This document shows positions 53,883 to 63,151 of a DNA stretch of 64,000 nt, piece after piece (the first letter of the stretch is position 1; each line of letters opens with the position of its first letter). Below the pieces are notes generated by a model. That model worked only from the letters and a program-made list of their open reading frames with translations. It searched no databases and was not told where the DNA came from. The translations under genes were made by a program, and so were the position numbers. Source of the stretch: Cyanobacteria bacterium TGS_CYA1 (GTDB taxonomy: Bacteria > Cyanobacteriota > Vampirovibrionia > Obscuribacterales > Obscuribacteraceae); NCBI GenBank assembly GCA_026129135.1, contig JAHCIQ010000008.1:186001-250000 (forward strand), read 5' to 3'.

Positions 53883-56636
53883 TTTAGAAGTTATGAAAGC
53901 CAGTGTTTCAGCCATTTCCGTCTCAAGCTTACAAACAAGCTCACGAACTTCAGGCCAATTTTGATCGTAGGCAGCATTTTCTATTTGCATACAACGCTCC
54001 ACTATGGGTCTGGCGCAAACAGTAGTGCTTATGCCTTTCAAGCCGTGCAGGGTTCGTTGAAAAGTCAAGCGATCGTCAACTTGAAAACTATTGAGAATTT
54101 GTTCGAGCACTGGCGGCGCGTCTTGCAAGTAGCGTTCCATCAAGACTTGAGCCGACTTTCCATATTTGGAATTGATTCGAACTATATCTATATAAGATGG
54201 AGTTGTTTCGGGAAGCCATTTTAGCAACATGCTGTGCAAGTGCTCAGGCTCCATTGGTTTGACAAGGTAATCATCCATGCCCGCCTCCAGGCACTTCTCT
54301 TTGTCTCCGCTAATCGCATGAGCAGTGAGAGCAATTATAGGAATGTGCTTTTGGGATTTAGAGTTTTCCTCTTGATCTCTTATTTTTTTTGTCGCGACAT
54401 ATCCATCCATGTCTGGCATCTGACAGTCCATCAATATAAGGGAATACTGACTTGTCTTCATCGCTTGAAGCGCCTCGATTCCATTGTTGGCAATGTGGCA
54501 GCTGAAGCCGAGTTGTTCGAGATATAACTGGGCAACTTGTTGATTGATTGGATAATCTTCCACTACAAGAATCAATTCGGTTCTTTCGGTCGGTTTGAAA
54601 AGTGCTTCAGCTCCATCTATGGATTGAGGCGATACCACTGGGTGATCGAATCCCCATGCCGCGCTCAGTGCATCGAGCAAACTGGAGCGTCGCACTGGCT
54701 TGGTCAAATAAGCTTTAAAACCATTTGCTATTGCTTGTTTGCCAAGTCCAGGCGTGTCGAATGCAGTGAGCAAAATCAATTTTGTATCTTTGATTGCAGG
54801 GTCGCTGAAAATTTGTTGTGCAAGCTCGATGCCGTTTTTGTCTGGCAGCATGTAATCTACGACCACGATATCGAATTTTTTTTCTTCTACATATGCTTGT
54901 CTAAGTGCGGTAATTGCGTCTTTACCTGAATGGGCACAAGAATTTTCGATTGCCCAGGAAGAAATATATTTACTTAGAATCTGCGCTGCGTAAGGATCGT
55001 CTTCGACAATTAGTATGCGAGCCGATCTCAAGCTGTCTGTAAGAAATGGTTGTTTGTTTGCCGAGCGAATTTCAAAAGGAATTTGAATCCAGAATTCAGA
55101 ACCTCTGAGCGAAGTGCTCTTTACGCCTATGTCTCCACTCATCAGTTCGACCAGGCGTTTGCAAATACTCAAACCAAGCCCGGTTCCCCCAAATCTTCTG
55201 CTTATTGAACCGTCTGCCTGCTCGAATGGCTTGAATAGACGATCGAATTGTTCTTGGTCAATGCCGATGCCTTGGTCTGCTACTGAAAAATAGATCCATG
55301 CTTTGTTGCCCTCGACTTTCTCTAGTTTTGTTTTTACAACGATATTGCCGTGGGCAGAAAATTTAATTGCGTTCGAAAGTAAATTGATTAATATCTGGCG
55401 AAGCCGCTCGGGGTCTCCTCTAAGCTGCGATGGAATATCTTCGTCAATTTCAGCAAGAAGAGAAAGTTTCTTGTTGCGAGCGGCTGTCGCAAGCATTTCG
55501 CAAGTGCTTTCAACCACGCGCACCACATCGAAATCTATTGCTTCGATTTCCATGTGCCCGGCTTCGATTTTGCTGAAATCGAGGATGTCGTTGATGATTG
55601 TCAAAAGAGTATTGGCGCCGTCGCGGATATTGTCAGAGTATTGTTGCTGACGTGTATCGAGCTGGGTTTTGGAAAGAATATTGCACATGCCGATAACTGC
55701 ATTCATGGGTGTTCGAATCTCGTGGCTCATATTTGCCAGAAATTCAGATTTGAGTCTTGAAGCTTCGCGAGCCTCATCGCGGGCTTCTTCTAATTGTTTA
55801 GTGCGTTCGCTTACTCGTGATTCCAGTTCTTCATTGGCACGTAGAAGCTCTTGTTCAGCCTTTCTGCGCTCGGTGATGTCTACAACTGAGGCAAGAACGA
55901 ACTGTCCACTTTCAGTCGTAATAGGATTCAAGCCGATTTCGACTGGAAATTCGAAGCCATCTTTTCTAGTTCCATACAGGTCGCGACCAGCTCCCATTGC
56001 TCTTGCTTCTGGAAGTATGAAAAATTGCTTGCGCATATTGGGATGCGTTTTTCTGTATTTGACCGGCACGATTTTTTCGATTTTCTGCCCAATCAGCTCT
56101 TCTCTTTGATATCCGAAAAGATTTTCTATTTGAGCATTGACCAAAACGATTTGGCCATTGATATCGACCATCAGCATGCCGCTTGGAGATGCTTCGATCG
56201 CTAACTTTAGACGTTCTTCCGAGCGTTTGCGCTCGGTAATGTCTACAACTGAGGCAAGCACGAATTTTTCCCCTTGAATATCAAGAGGATTCAGTCCGAT
56301 TTCGACGGGAATTAATGTGTTATCTGCTTTTAAGCCGTATAAATCTCTGCCAGCGCCCATGCTTCTAATGCTCGGGTTGGCGAAAAAACTCTCACGTTGT
56401 TTTGGATGGATCCTTTTGAAAGGGTCTGGCACGAGAAGTTCGATTTGTTTACCAATCAACTGGTCGCGCGTATAACCGAATAATTTTTCGATTTGCAGAT
56501 TGACAAGCACAATTTCACCATGGGCATTGACCATGATGATTCCGCTTGGAGAAGCCTCGACCACCTGGCGAAGCTGCTCTTCACTTAGCTCTTGTTTTGG
56601 CGACTTCTTCTTGGAATTCTTTGCGTGCGAAGGCAT
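53868..56636 (-). CDS. Soluble hybrid histidine kinase (PAS-PAS-HisKA-HATPase-REC-REC-Hpt)
   Basis: This 922-residue protein has two PAS domains (about 20-135 and 145-255), a coiled linker, HisKA (His in FLANMSHEIRTPMNAVIG), and HATPase (VADQGIGIDQEQF, GTGLGLSI). Two receivers follow (Asp in IVVVDYMLPDKNG and LILMDCQMPDMDG), then a C-terminal Hpt domain (His in LHGLKGISTTV). It has no transmembrane segment. A complete phosphorelay in one chain is typical of large hybrid kinases. It lies between the 23S rRNA and the tRNA-Ile/Ala pair, and its stop is inside a palindromic repeat. No cognate output gene is adjacent. Confidence 0.95.
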   Translation of the reverse strand: MPSHAKNSKKKSPKQELSEEQLRQVVEASPSGIIMVNAHGEIVLVNLQIEKLFGYTRDQLIGKQIELLVPDPFKRIHPKQRESFFANPSIRSMGAGRDLYGLKADNTLIPVEIGLNPLDIQGEKFVLASVVDITERKRSEERLKLAIEASPSGMLMVDINGQIVLVNAQIENLFGYQREELIGQKIEKIVPVKYRKTHPNMRKQFFILPEARAMGAGRDLYGTRKDGFEFPVEIGLNPITTESGQFVLASVVDITERRKAEQELLRANEELESRVSERTKQLEEARDEAREASRLKSEFLANMSHEIRTPMNAVIGMCNILSKTQLDTRQQQYSDNIRDGANTLLTIINDILDFSKIEAGHMEIEAIDFDVVRVVESTCEMLATAARNKKLSLLAEIDEDIPSQLRGDPERLRQILINLLSNAIKFSAHGNIVVKTKLEKVEGNKAWIYFSVADQGIGIDQEQFDRLFKPFEQADGSISRRFGGTGLGLSICKRLVELMSGDIGVKSTSLRGSEFWIQIPFEIRSANKQPFLTDSLRSARILIVEDDPYAAQILSKYISSWAIENSCAHSGKDAITALRQAYVEEKKFDIVVVDYMLPDKNGIELAQQIFSDPAIKDTKLILLTAFDTPGLGKQAIANGFKAYLTKPVRRSSLLDALSAAWGFDHPVVSPQSIDGAEALFKPTERTELILVVEDYPINQQVAQLYLEQLGFSCHIANNGIEALQAMKTSQYSLILMDCQMPDMDGYVATKKIRDQEENSKSQKHIPIIALTAHAISGDKEKCLEAGMDDYLVKPMEPEHLHSMLLKWLPETTPSYIDIVRINSKYGKSAQVLMERYLQDAPPVLEQILNSFQVDDRLTFQRTLHGLKGISTTVCARPIVERCMQIENAAYDQNWPEVRELVCKLETEMAETLAFITSKNLNR

Positions 56637-56751
56637 AGAGAACCGTACTAGGTATATGACCGTACAATGGACTCCGTGGTGCCATTACTAATATACCTTG
56701 TGCCGGAAAGAAGTCGCTACTTGACGAGTTGCGCTGTCGGCAAAATTTTAA

Positions 56752-57003
56752 CTAAGCAGTTTGTGCTGTTACCGAGACTAAATCGTTTGTAGGCAAAAGA
56801 TCTGCCAGTTCAATTTGTAAACAATATGCAAGACGCCAGGCATTCTTCAAAGTAATGCTGCGTGCTCCACGCTCGACGTCTGCTATATAGGAGCGGCTAA
56901 ATCCTGAGGATTTTGCCAGTGCACCTTGTGACAACCCAAGCGCGTTACGTCTGTCCCTTACTGATTTTGAAAACCTAAGTCTAAATTTTTCCCATTCTTC
57001 CAC
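56752..57003 (-). CDS. XRE-family DNA-binding protein
   Basis: The 83-residue protein has an XRE/Cro-CI helix-turn-helix (residues about 8-65): RFSKSVRDRRNALGLSQGAL, AKSSGFSRSYIADVERG, ARSITLKNAWRLAYCLQ. There is no second domain. It is upstream of the kinase gene (115-bp gap) and downstream of tRNA-Ala, and could regulate either. GAGGATC precedes the start. Confidence 0.9.
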   Translation of the reverse strand: MEEWEKFRLRFSKSVRDRRNALGLSQGALAKSSGFSRSYIADVERGARSITLKNAWRLAYCLQIELADLLPTNDLVSVTAQTA

Positions 57004-57107
57004 GATATTGATCCTCCTGCTGACTCAAGATTCTCAAATATCAATTTCTTCTATATCCATCTAAAGGACTAAAGATAGGATGATTGTGTTTTCAGTTTAA
57101 AAATTTT

Positions 57108-57180
57108 TGGAGGATAGCGGATTCGAACCGCTGACCTTCTCGGTGCAAACGAGACGCTCTACCAACTGAGCCAATCCCCC
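57108..57180 (-). tRNA. tRNA-Ala (anticodon TGC)
   Basis: A 73-nt cloverleaf with acceptor GGGGGAT/ATCCTCC, anticodon stem TCTCG/CGAGA, loop TTTGCAC (anticodon UGC), T loop TTCGAAT and discriminator A. CCA is not encoded. Its neighbour is tRNA-Ile (63-bp spacer). Confidence 0.97.
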
Positions 57181-57212
57181 ACAGTCTTTATTATAGATCC
57201 AACCGCAGGACC

Positions 57213-57230
57213 GTAACCGTTAACGGTTGT
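57213..57230. repeat. GTTAAC palindrome, copy 3 (between tRNA genes)
   Basis: AACCGTTAACGGTT is a perfect 14-bp core, extended by two wobble pairs. It lies in the tRNA-Ile/tRNA-Ala spacer. Confidence 0.75.
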
Positions 57231-57243
57231 ACTAAATAGAAAC

Positions 57244-57317
<74 letters not shown>

Positions 57318-57360
57318 GCACATGTGGCAAGTCACAATCCTAGCACTTGCAGACGACTTG

Positions 57361-57389
57361 CTTATAATCATTTGCCCCGCTTTGGCAAA
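57361..57389 (-). promoter_or_regulatory. Likely promoter of the tRNA-Ile/tRNA-Ala transcript
   Basis: On the minus strand, TTTGCC (57389-57384), a 17-bp spacer, TATAAG (57366-57361). It lies 44 bp upstream of tRNA-Ile. The -35 hexamer is part of an inverted repeat TTTGCC/GGCAAA (57371-57389). Confidence 0.5.
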
Positions 57390-57406
57390 CTATTTTCACA
57401 TTTGAA

Positions 57407-57430
57407 ACCATAACCGTTAACGGATACGCT
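57407..57430. repeat. GTTAAC palindrome, copy 4 (degenerate)
   Basis: CCGTTAACGG core with imperfect arms (ACCATAA on the left, ATACGC on the right) followed by a T run. One arm resembles copy 1 and the other copy 5. Confidence 0.7.
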
Positions 57431-57573
57431 TTTTTTATCGAGATGCAAAGTAGATATCCGATAAAAACGGGGGAAAGTTAGATTTTTCGGTTTTATATAT
57501 AAGGATGGGTGTAGAATGTCATCCCGTCCGTATGACGGATATGGTTTTTAAATCTCTTAGTAAAGGCAATGAA

Positions 57574-58233
57574 ATGAATCCGGTAACTAAAATCAATCAA
57601 AAGCTTGTCGCTCTGGCACTTTTGACCGCGGCGCTTTGTATTCCGAATTTCTTTTTGCAAGATCGCGACGCCAGCTTCGCTGCAGAAATCTCGCATGTCG
57701 ATGTCGGTCAAAAGGCTCCCGATTTTGCCATCAAAGATATCAAAGGCAAGTCCTGGAAATTGAAAGACCATCTTGGCAAGGTCATTGTCCTCGAGTGGTT
57801 CAATTTCGGATGCCCGTTCGTCAAAAAACACTATGAATCGGGCAACATGCAAAAGTTGCAAGAAGCATATGAAAAGAAAGGCGTTCTCTGGGTGTGTATT
57901 AATTCAAGCGCTCCTGGAAAACAGGGACATGCAACCAATGCAGAATACGTTCAGGCTTTTGAGGACAAGAAATCTTCGCCCCATGCGGTTCTTGTGGACA
58001 CCGATGGTAATGTCGGTCGCCTGTACGGTGCCAAAACAACTCCTCATATGTTTGTAATTGGCAAGGATGGAAAAATTGTTTATCAAGGCGCTATCGACGA
58101 TAAGCGCGGAACCGAGCAAAGTGAAATTACTTCAGCCAAGAATTACGTCAAAGCCGCCCTTGACGAAACTCTAGGCGGCAAGCCAGTTACAGAGTCAGAG
58201 ACCAAGCCTTATGGCTGTTCGGTCAAATACTAA
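57574..58233 (+). CDS. Secreted AhpC/TSA-family redoxin
   Basis: The protein of about 219 residues has an N-terminal signal or anchor (MNPVTKINQKLVALALLTAA) and a redoxin domain. VGQKAPDFAIKDIKGKSWKL opens the peroxiredoxin fold, and the Cys is in WFNFGCPFVKKHY, the single-Cys arrangement of 'redoxin, secreted' proteins. AKTTPHMFVIGKDGKIVYQG follows. It may reduce peroxides or act as a thiol carrier. I chose the ATG at 57574 (AAAGG upstream), which starts the signal. The gene after it starts at the next base. Confidence 0.9.
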   Translation: MNPVTKINQKLVALALLTAALCIPNFFLQDRDASFAAEISHVDVGQKAPDFAIKDIKGKSWKLKDHLGKVIVLEWFNFGCPFVKKHYESGNMQKLQEAYEKKGVLWVCINSSAPGKQGHATNAEYVQAFEDKKSSPHAVLVDTDGNVGRLYGAKTTPHMFVIGKDGKIVYQGAIDDKRGTEQSEITSAKNYVKAALDETLGGKPVTESETKPYGCSVKY

Positions 58234-59862
58234 GTGACATTTTTGTCTAATTCGACTTTTAGAAAAGCAGCGCTTCCGGTGCTGCTTTTCGCTTTTCTAG
58301 TTTGTTCTTTTCTAGCGGGCATCAGCTTTGGCGTGACTTGTCTTCAAGATCCAGACACTTGCTGGATGCTCAAAATGGGAGAAGTAATAAACAGCGAAAA
58401 GGCCATTCCAAAAAAAGATCCATTTTCATTTAACGCCCAAACTCCCGACGGCAAGCCGCATGTCTACTATCAGTGGTTGTCTGAAGTGGCTTTTAATCAC
58501 GCGCAAAATCTAGGGCAGCTCTTTACTGGACCTTCGATATCAAAACTCAATAACGATCCATCTTTAAAAGGACCGATGTTGCTTGGCGCTTTTTTGTGCG
58601 CCGGTGCGTTTCTCGCATTTCCCTTCATATTCTTTTTTCAAGCACCTAAGCGATTTTTGATTTTGCCTGTTTTGATTCTTGCAGGCGCTCAGGCTTCGAG
58701 TTTTCACTTTTATTTGCGACCGGAATTGTTTTCTGCATTCATGTTTTCGCTTGAATTGCTTGTTCTCAATCGAATCAGACTGGCTATCCTTGCCGATCCG
58801 CATCATCACGTTTCACGATGGTCAATTTTGTTGATATGTCTGATGATGGTGGTGTGGTGCAATTTACATTGTGGATTTGTTCTTGGATGGATTATTTTGC
58901 TTTTGTTCTCTGTCACTCAATCGATGAGAGTTGCTCAACCAGAGTCAAAACATAATATTTATGCGATGCTTGGTCTGGGAACACTTTGCACTTTGATAAA
59001 TCCCTGGTGGATGGGTTTGTGGGGCTATCTGTTGAAACTCTTTACGTCGCCTGTAGGGGCGCGAGTTGAAGAGTTGCAGCCGCTTTCAATCTTTGAATTT
59101 GTAAGTCATACCTATTCACTCTATACTGTTTTTGCGCTGGCTTCACTGGCCTTGCTTCTGTTCACAATAAACAAGTTGAAGTCGAAACAGGGCTTAAATG
59201 ATTTGTTGTTCTCGTGCATTGCTGTTGCCATGATTCTGGTGATGGGAATTGGCGCCCGGCGCTTGATTCCCTTTGCATGCATCCTGGGGGTCTTTGAATG
59301 GACGATGATTTTATCGATACTTTATCGTTCTGAAAAAGTCGAAGAGCAATCAGATTCCACAAATAGAAAACTTTCGAGAATATTGGCTCCTGTTTTTAGT
59401 ATTGCGATTTGTACTTTGACCGTAGCTGGCACTTGGTGGGAATCAGGTTTGTTCAGATTGCAATTGCCTCAAGCGAGTTACGGCTTTCCACCCCCTTACG
59501 AAGCAATCAGGTATCTGCAATCCGCGAATCAAAAGGCGTTGGAGTACGAAAATATTCGCGGACAAGTTCTAAACGATCCGCAATTCGGAGACATGATGAT
59601 TTACTATCTGGGAAACGAATCTCCAGTCTTTATCGACACTCGCTTCGACATTTATCAAGACAAAATCGTTTTTGATTTTTTGACTATGGCTAATTGTCAA
59701 AACGGATGGGACAAGCTTCTGGACCAGTATAAAATCGCCTGGATCTTTTTGCCGCAGCATACGCAACTGGCTACTTTTGCCCGCAATAATCCAGACCAGT
59801 GGACCACGATTTATTCTGACGACTCGGCATTAATCAGTCGTCGCAAAAACCATATCCGTTAA
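58234..59862 (+). CDS. Large polytopic membrane protein (GT-C-like)
   Basis: This 542-residue protein has about 11 transmembrane helices. The early loop DPDTCWMLKMGEVINSEKAIPKKDPFSF matches an uncharacterised membrane family whose motif is DPDxWWHLxxGexI; it may be a lipid-linked glycosyltransferase of GT-C type, but the substrate is unknown. The gene begins at a GTG directly after the stop of the redoxin gene. Its last residues NHIR and stop are encoded by a GTTAAC palindrome. Confidence 0.8.
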   Translation: MTFLSNSTFRKAALPVLLFAFLVCSFLAGISFGVTCLQDPDTCWMLKMGEVINSEKAIPKKDPFSFNAQTPDGKPHVYYQWLSEVAFNHAQNLGQLFTGPSISKLNNDPSLKGPMLLGAFLCAGAFLAFPFIFFFQAPKRFLILPVLILAGAQASSFHFYLRPELFSAFMFSLELLVLNRIRLAILADPHHHVSRWSILLICLMMVVWCNLHCGFVLGWIILLLFSVTQSMRVAQPESKHNIYAMLGLGTLCTLINPWWMGLWGYLLKLFTSPVGARVEELQPLSIFEFVSHTYSLYTVFALASLALLLFTINKLKSKQGLNDLLFSCIAVAMILVMGIGARRLIPFACILGVFEWTMILSILYRSEKVEEQSDSTNRKLSRILAPVFSIAICTLTVAGTWWESGLFRLQLPQASYGFPPPYEAIRYLQSANQKALEYENIRGQVLNDPQFGDMMIYYLGNESPVFIDTRFDIYQDKIVFDFLTMANCQNGWDKLLDQYKIAWIFLPQHTQLATFARNNPDQWTTIYSDDSALISRRKNHIR

Positions 59863-59875
59863 CGGATATGGTTTT
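59846..59875. repeat. GTTAAC palindrome, copy 5 (perfect, 30 bp), contains the membrane-protein stop codon
   Basis: Perfect inverted repeat AAAACCATAT-CCGTTAACGG-ATATGGTTTT. The stop codon of the membrane gene (TAA, 59860-59862) lies in its centre. Confidence 0.9.
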
Positions 59876-59898
59876 GAAATGAGGTCGAAGGTCCGTGC

Positions 59899-60792
59899 CT
59901 ACATCGTTTTCAGATAATCAATGAGACCAGCCGGATCATCAGTTACGATGCCGTCGACTTTAAGTGATTTCATGCGATTCCAGTCTTTGCTTTCATTTAC
60001 TGTCCAGACGTTGACCATCAAGTTGTTGCTGTGAGCTTGCTCGACATTGTCGCTGCGCAACTCGCCATGATAAGGATGCCAGGCTGATGCGCCCACTTTG
60101 TTTGCGTAGCCGCCAAGGTCATAGACAAGGGCATCGCCTAGAACAGCTAATTTGTATTTGTTCGTTTTAGAACTGATTCTTTTAATAACTGCATGGTCGA
60201 AAGAGCTGATGATTATTTTGTTTGGATACTTATATCCTTCGAGCATTTTGAGCAAATCGTCCTCTATGCCCTCGTAAGCAATTGGTGAGTTTTTGATTTC
60301 GATATTCAATACGAGTTTTCCATCAACTAATTCGAGCACCTCGGACAATAAAGGAATTCGCTCCGATTCGAATTTTTTATCGAACCAAAGACCAGCGCTC
60401 AATTTGCTCAATTCGCTCCAGTTCTTGTCTTTGATGAGACCAGTACCATTGGTGGTGCGGTCTAGAGTTTCATCATGGATTACAACCAGTTCTCCAGACT
60501 TGCATTTGTGAATGTCCAGTTCGATACCGTCAGCTTTGATATCGACACTTTGTCTGAAACCCGCCATGGTATTTTCGGGTGCCCACTTCTTTCCACCGCG
60601 ATGGGCGATAACCATTGGCTTTTGTCTGGGAGTGTAACTGTGATTAGTGCCAGCATTACCTTTTTGCTCGTGCATTTCACAAGCTTCAGAAGCTTGTTGC
60701 GATACGAGTCCCCCAAGCACGAATCCGGCAGCGCCAACTAAAAGAAGACAGGAAAATCTAGCAAGCATCAAATAATTCCTCACAGAGTCCAT
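59899..60792 (-). CDS. Exported glycerophosphodiester phosphodiesterase
   Basis: This 297-residue enzyme has a hydrophobic export segment (residues about 8-32). The GDPD domain includes MVIAHRGGKKWAPENTMAGF, ADGIELDIHKCKSGELVVIHDE and TLDRTTNGTG; the His of HRGG and the Glu/Asp/His cluster are the metal and catalytic residues. It hydrolyses glycerophosphodiesters to glycerol-3-phosphate and an alcohol, usually to recycle phospholipid head groups. It is convergent with the polytopic membrane gene (36-bp gap). A small CxxH-like motif (EACEMHEQ) lies in the linker. Confidence 0.92.
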   Translation of the reverse strand: MDSVRNYLMLARFSCLLLVGAAGFVLGGLVSQQASEACEMHEQKGNAGTNHSYTPRQKPMVIAHRGGKKWAPENTMAGFRQSVDIKADGIELDIHKCKSGELVVIHDETLDRTTNGTGLIKDKNWSELSKLSAGLWFDKKFESERIPLLSEVLELVDGKLVLNIEIKNSPIAYEGIEDDLLKMLEGYKYPNKIIISSFDHAVIKRISSKTNKYKLAVLGDALVYDLGGYANKVGASAWHPYHGELRSDNVEQAHSNNLMVNVWTVNESKDWNRMKSLKVDGIVTDDPAGLIDYLKTM

Positions 60793-60869
60793 GACAATTT
60801 ATACGAAGGACCCTAGTCTACAGGGGAGTGTCACCTTTTGCGATAGTCAAAAGCAAGTATGAATAGTGC

Positions 60870-63002
60870 TTAATGACCGTGAATGCGCTCGATAATTTCG
60901 TCTTCTATCGCTCCAACTTTCACTTCGCAATCGCGTCGGTGTTTCAGGTTGAATTCCCGCTGGAATTCGGCCAGCTGATCGGGCGTGATATTAGTGTCTT
61001 GAATATTCAACTTTTTGAGCGTTTCGATATTGCTCAGCATCAGTAGTTGCTTGAATGAAAGATCGGTCTTGACCAGGGATAATTCTTCGAGTTTCAATCG
61101 AGAAACTATTTTTATATGGGCATCGCTTATTGGGTTAGCACTCAAGTTTAGTTTCTTCAATAGTTTAATTCGTTTGAGATTTTCTAAATTTTTAGCTGAG
61201 ACTTTTGTTTTGGTAAGACCGATTCCACCAAGATTTTCAGGTAAAAAGGCTAATTGATTGTCACCTAATTTGGTATCACCAAAATCGATCCAGTCGAGTT
61301 TCAAACCGCAAAGAGCTTTGAGACTTTCGTCTGACAGCCCTTCTATCTCTAAAAAACCGATATTTTTTAGATGTTTTAGACGAGCCAGTTTTATGCCAAT
61401 GTCCGAACTCAATTTCATTTTCATCAAATATAGAGTTTTTAGATTTTTCATTTTGTAGAGCGCTGGAACGATCGCGTCGCTCATCAAAGGTGCCCAGAGG
61501 GTGAGGGTGTCTAGATTCTGAAAGTGGGCAATAGTGGGAATAGATTGGTCGGTTATTTTGTCCGATCCAATGCCTAAAGCCACCAGTTTTTTTAGAGGCA
61601 ATAATTGCTTCAATCCATTGTCTGAAAGAAAAGGTGAGCTCAGGGACAAATGATCCAGATGTTTCATTTGACCGAGATATTTCATGTTTTCGTCTTTGAT
61701 CGAACCAAAATTGTTTTCGAACCGTGTAACTGGTAAGTCTGCAATATAAGCTAATCCACTGCCGTCGAACTGAGCAAAATCGAAAAGCAAATAGCGCAGT
61801 CGATTATAACCTTTGAGGAATTTAAAATCCTGGTCAGTAACGGCAAAGCGCTGACGGACCATATAAATGCCTTTGTCCTCATTAAATTCGAATTTGTTTT
61901 TGACCGAAGCAGCACTTACTTCTTGCTTTGGCCAGATCATTTGTTCGGGTTCTTGCGTCAGATCTATTTTTCCGGACTCTTTTAAAACCCGAGTGGTGGT
62001 AGGTTTTTTTTCTGTAAGCACAATATAAAATCCGCCTGCTGTAGTTATGACCAGAAGAATTGCCATGCAAGCCATCAGTTTGAGCAGATTTTCTTCTTTG
62101 CGAATCGAAATTTCTTTTGCACTGGCTACTGGTGCTGCAACAACCACGTCGCGCTTTTTCAAAATAGAAAGTGCAGACTCCAGAACGTTTGAAATTTCGT
62201 CGCAATTTTGCGGTCGTTTCAAGGGATCCTTTTCAAGACAACGCTGAATCAGATCAATCAATTCATCTGGCAATTCATTCGGCAAATCATTTGAAACTGC
62301 CTGGCGAAGAGATGGCGCCTTAGAATTTATTTGCATCGAGACTGTCTCGAGCGCTGATGCTCCAACAAAAGGAGGCTTGCCAGAGAGTACTTCGTACATC
62401 AAACATCCAAAGCTGTAAATGTCTGAGCGCGTGTCGGTTTCTTCACTTTTGGCTTGCTCGGGGCTCATATAGAGCGGACTGCCTTCAAAGCCGCGCTCTC
62501 TGGAGTCTGTAGTATTTAATTGAGCGATGCCAAAATCAACCAGTTTTACATTGCCATCTTCGAGCACGAAAACGTTGTCTGGCTTGAGGTCACGATGAAT
62601 GATCGAGGCAGCATGAGCGGCGTGCAATCCGTCGCAGATCTGAATGAAGATTGAAACTGCTTCTTTGGGTTCTATCAGCTCTGGTCGTAATTCTTGCATG
62701 CGCTCGGCGAGCGATTTGCCTTGCAATAACTCCATCACCATGTAGGGCTCGTCTTGGGGCGTTTTGCCAAAGTCATAGACCCGGGCGATATTTGCATGCT
62801 TCAATTTGCCAGCGGCTATCGCTTCGCGTTGCATACGTGCGGCTGTCCGTCCCGAGTCATCCGAGCGCATGTATTTTATTGCCACGTCAATGCCAAGAAA
62901 AGGGTCGAAAGCGTGCAAGACCATGCCCATGCCACCTTTGCCAAGAACGCTTTTGATTTGATAGCGTTCGGCTATGGATTCTGGGATATGCTCGCTTACC
63001 AA
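60870..63002 (-). CDS. Membrane Ser/Thr protein kinase with leucine-rich repeats
   Basis: The 710-residue protein has an N-terminal Hanks-type kinase (about 12-275): glycine loop LGKGGMGMVLHAFD, Lys in DVAIKYMRS, catalytic IIHRDLKPDNVF, DFGIAQ, and the APE equivalent GSPLYMSPEQ. One transmembrane helix follows (about 312-334), then leucine-rich repeats (about 410-680; LDHLSLSSPFLSDNGLKQLL and so on). The LRR part would lie outside the cytoplasm and could sense a ligand. It is divergent from the next gene. The architecture is common in bacteria with large kinase families. Confidence 0.93.
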   Translation of the reverse strand: MVSEHIPESIAERYQIKSVLGKGGMGMVLHAFDPFLGIDVAIKYMRSDDSGRTAARMQREAIAAGKLKHANIARVYDFGKTPQDEPYMVMELLQGKSLAERMQELRPELIEPKEAVSIFIQICDGLHAAHAASIIHRDLKPDNVFVLEDGNVKLVDFGIAQLNTTDSRERGFEGSPLYMSPEQAKSEETDTRSDIYSFGCLMYEVLSGKPPFVGASALETVSMQINSKAPSLRQAVSNDLPNELPDELIDLIQRCLEKDPLKRPQNCDEISNVLESALSILKKRDVVVAAPVASAKEISIRKEENLLKLMACMAILLVITTAGGFYIVLTEKKPTTTRVLKESGKIDLTQEPEQMIWPKQEVSAASVKNKFEFNEDKGIYMVRQRFAVTDQDFKFLKGYNRLRYLLFDFAQFDGSGLAYIADLPVTRFENNFGSIKDENMKYLGQMKHLDHLSLSSPFLSDNGLKQLLPLKKLVALGIGSDKITDQSIPTIAHFQNLDTLTLWAPLMSDAIVPALYKMKNLKTLYLMKMKLSSDIGIKLARLKHLKNIGFLEIEGLSDESLKALCGLKLDWIDFGDTKLGDNQLAFLPENLGGIGLTKTKVSAKNLENLKRIKLLKKLNLSANPISDAHIKIVSRLKLEELSLVKTDLSFKQLLMLSNIETLKKLNIQDTNITPDQLAEFQREFNLKHRRDCEVKVGAIEDEIIERIHGH

Positions 63003-63151
63003 TTTGATTTCCGTTTTTGCTGCATCCGCTTCTTCTATTATGAACGGCGGAGGAAGATTTAATCTTTAATCGGTCATTTTGGCGGAAACTTTTCTGTACG
63101 CTGGTCGTCTGGGGCGTTAGAGTAAAATTATCGATTCGAGGTCCTTCGATA

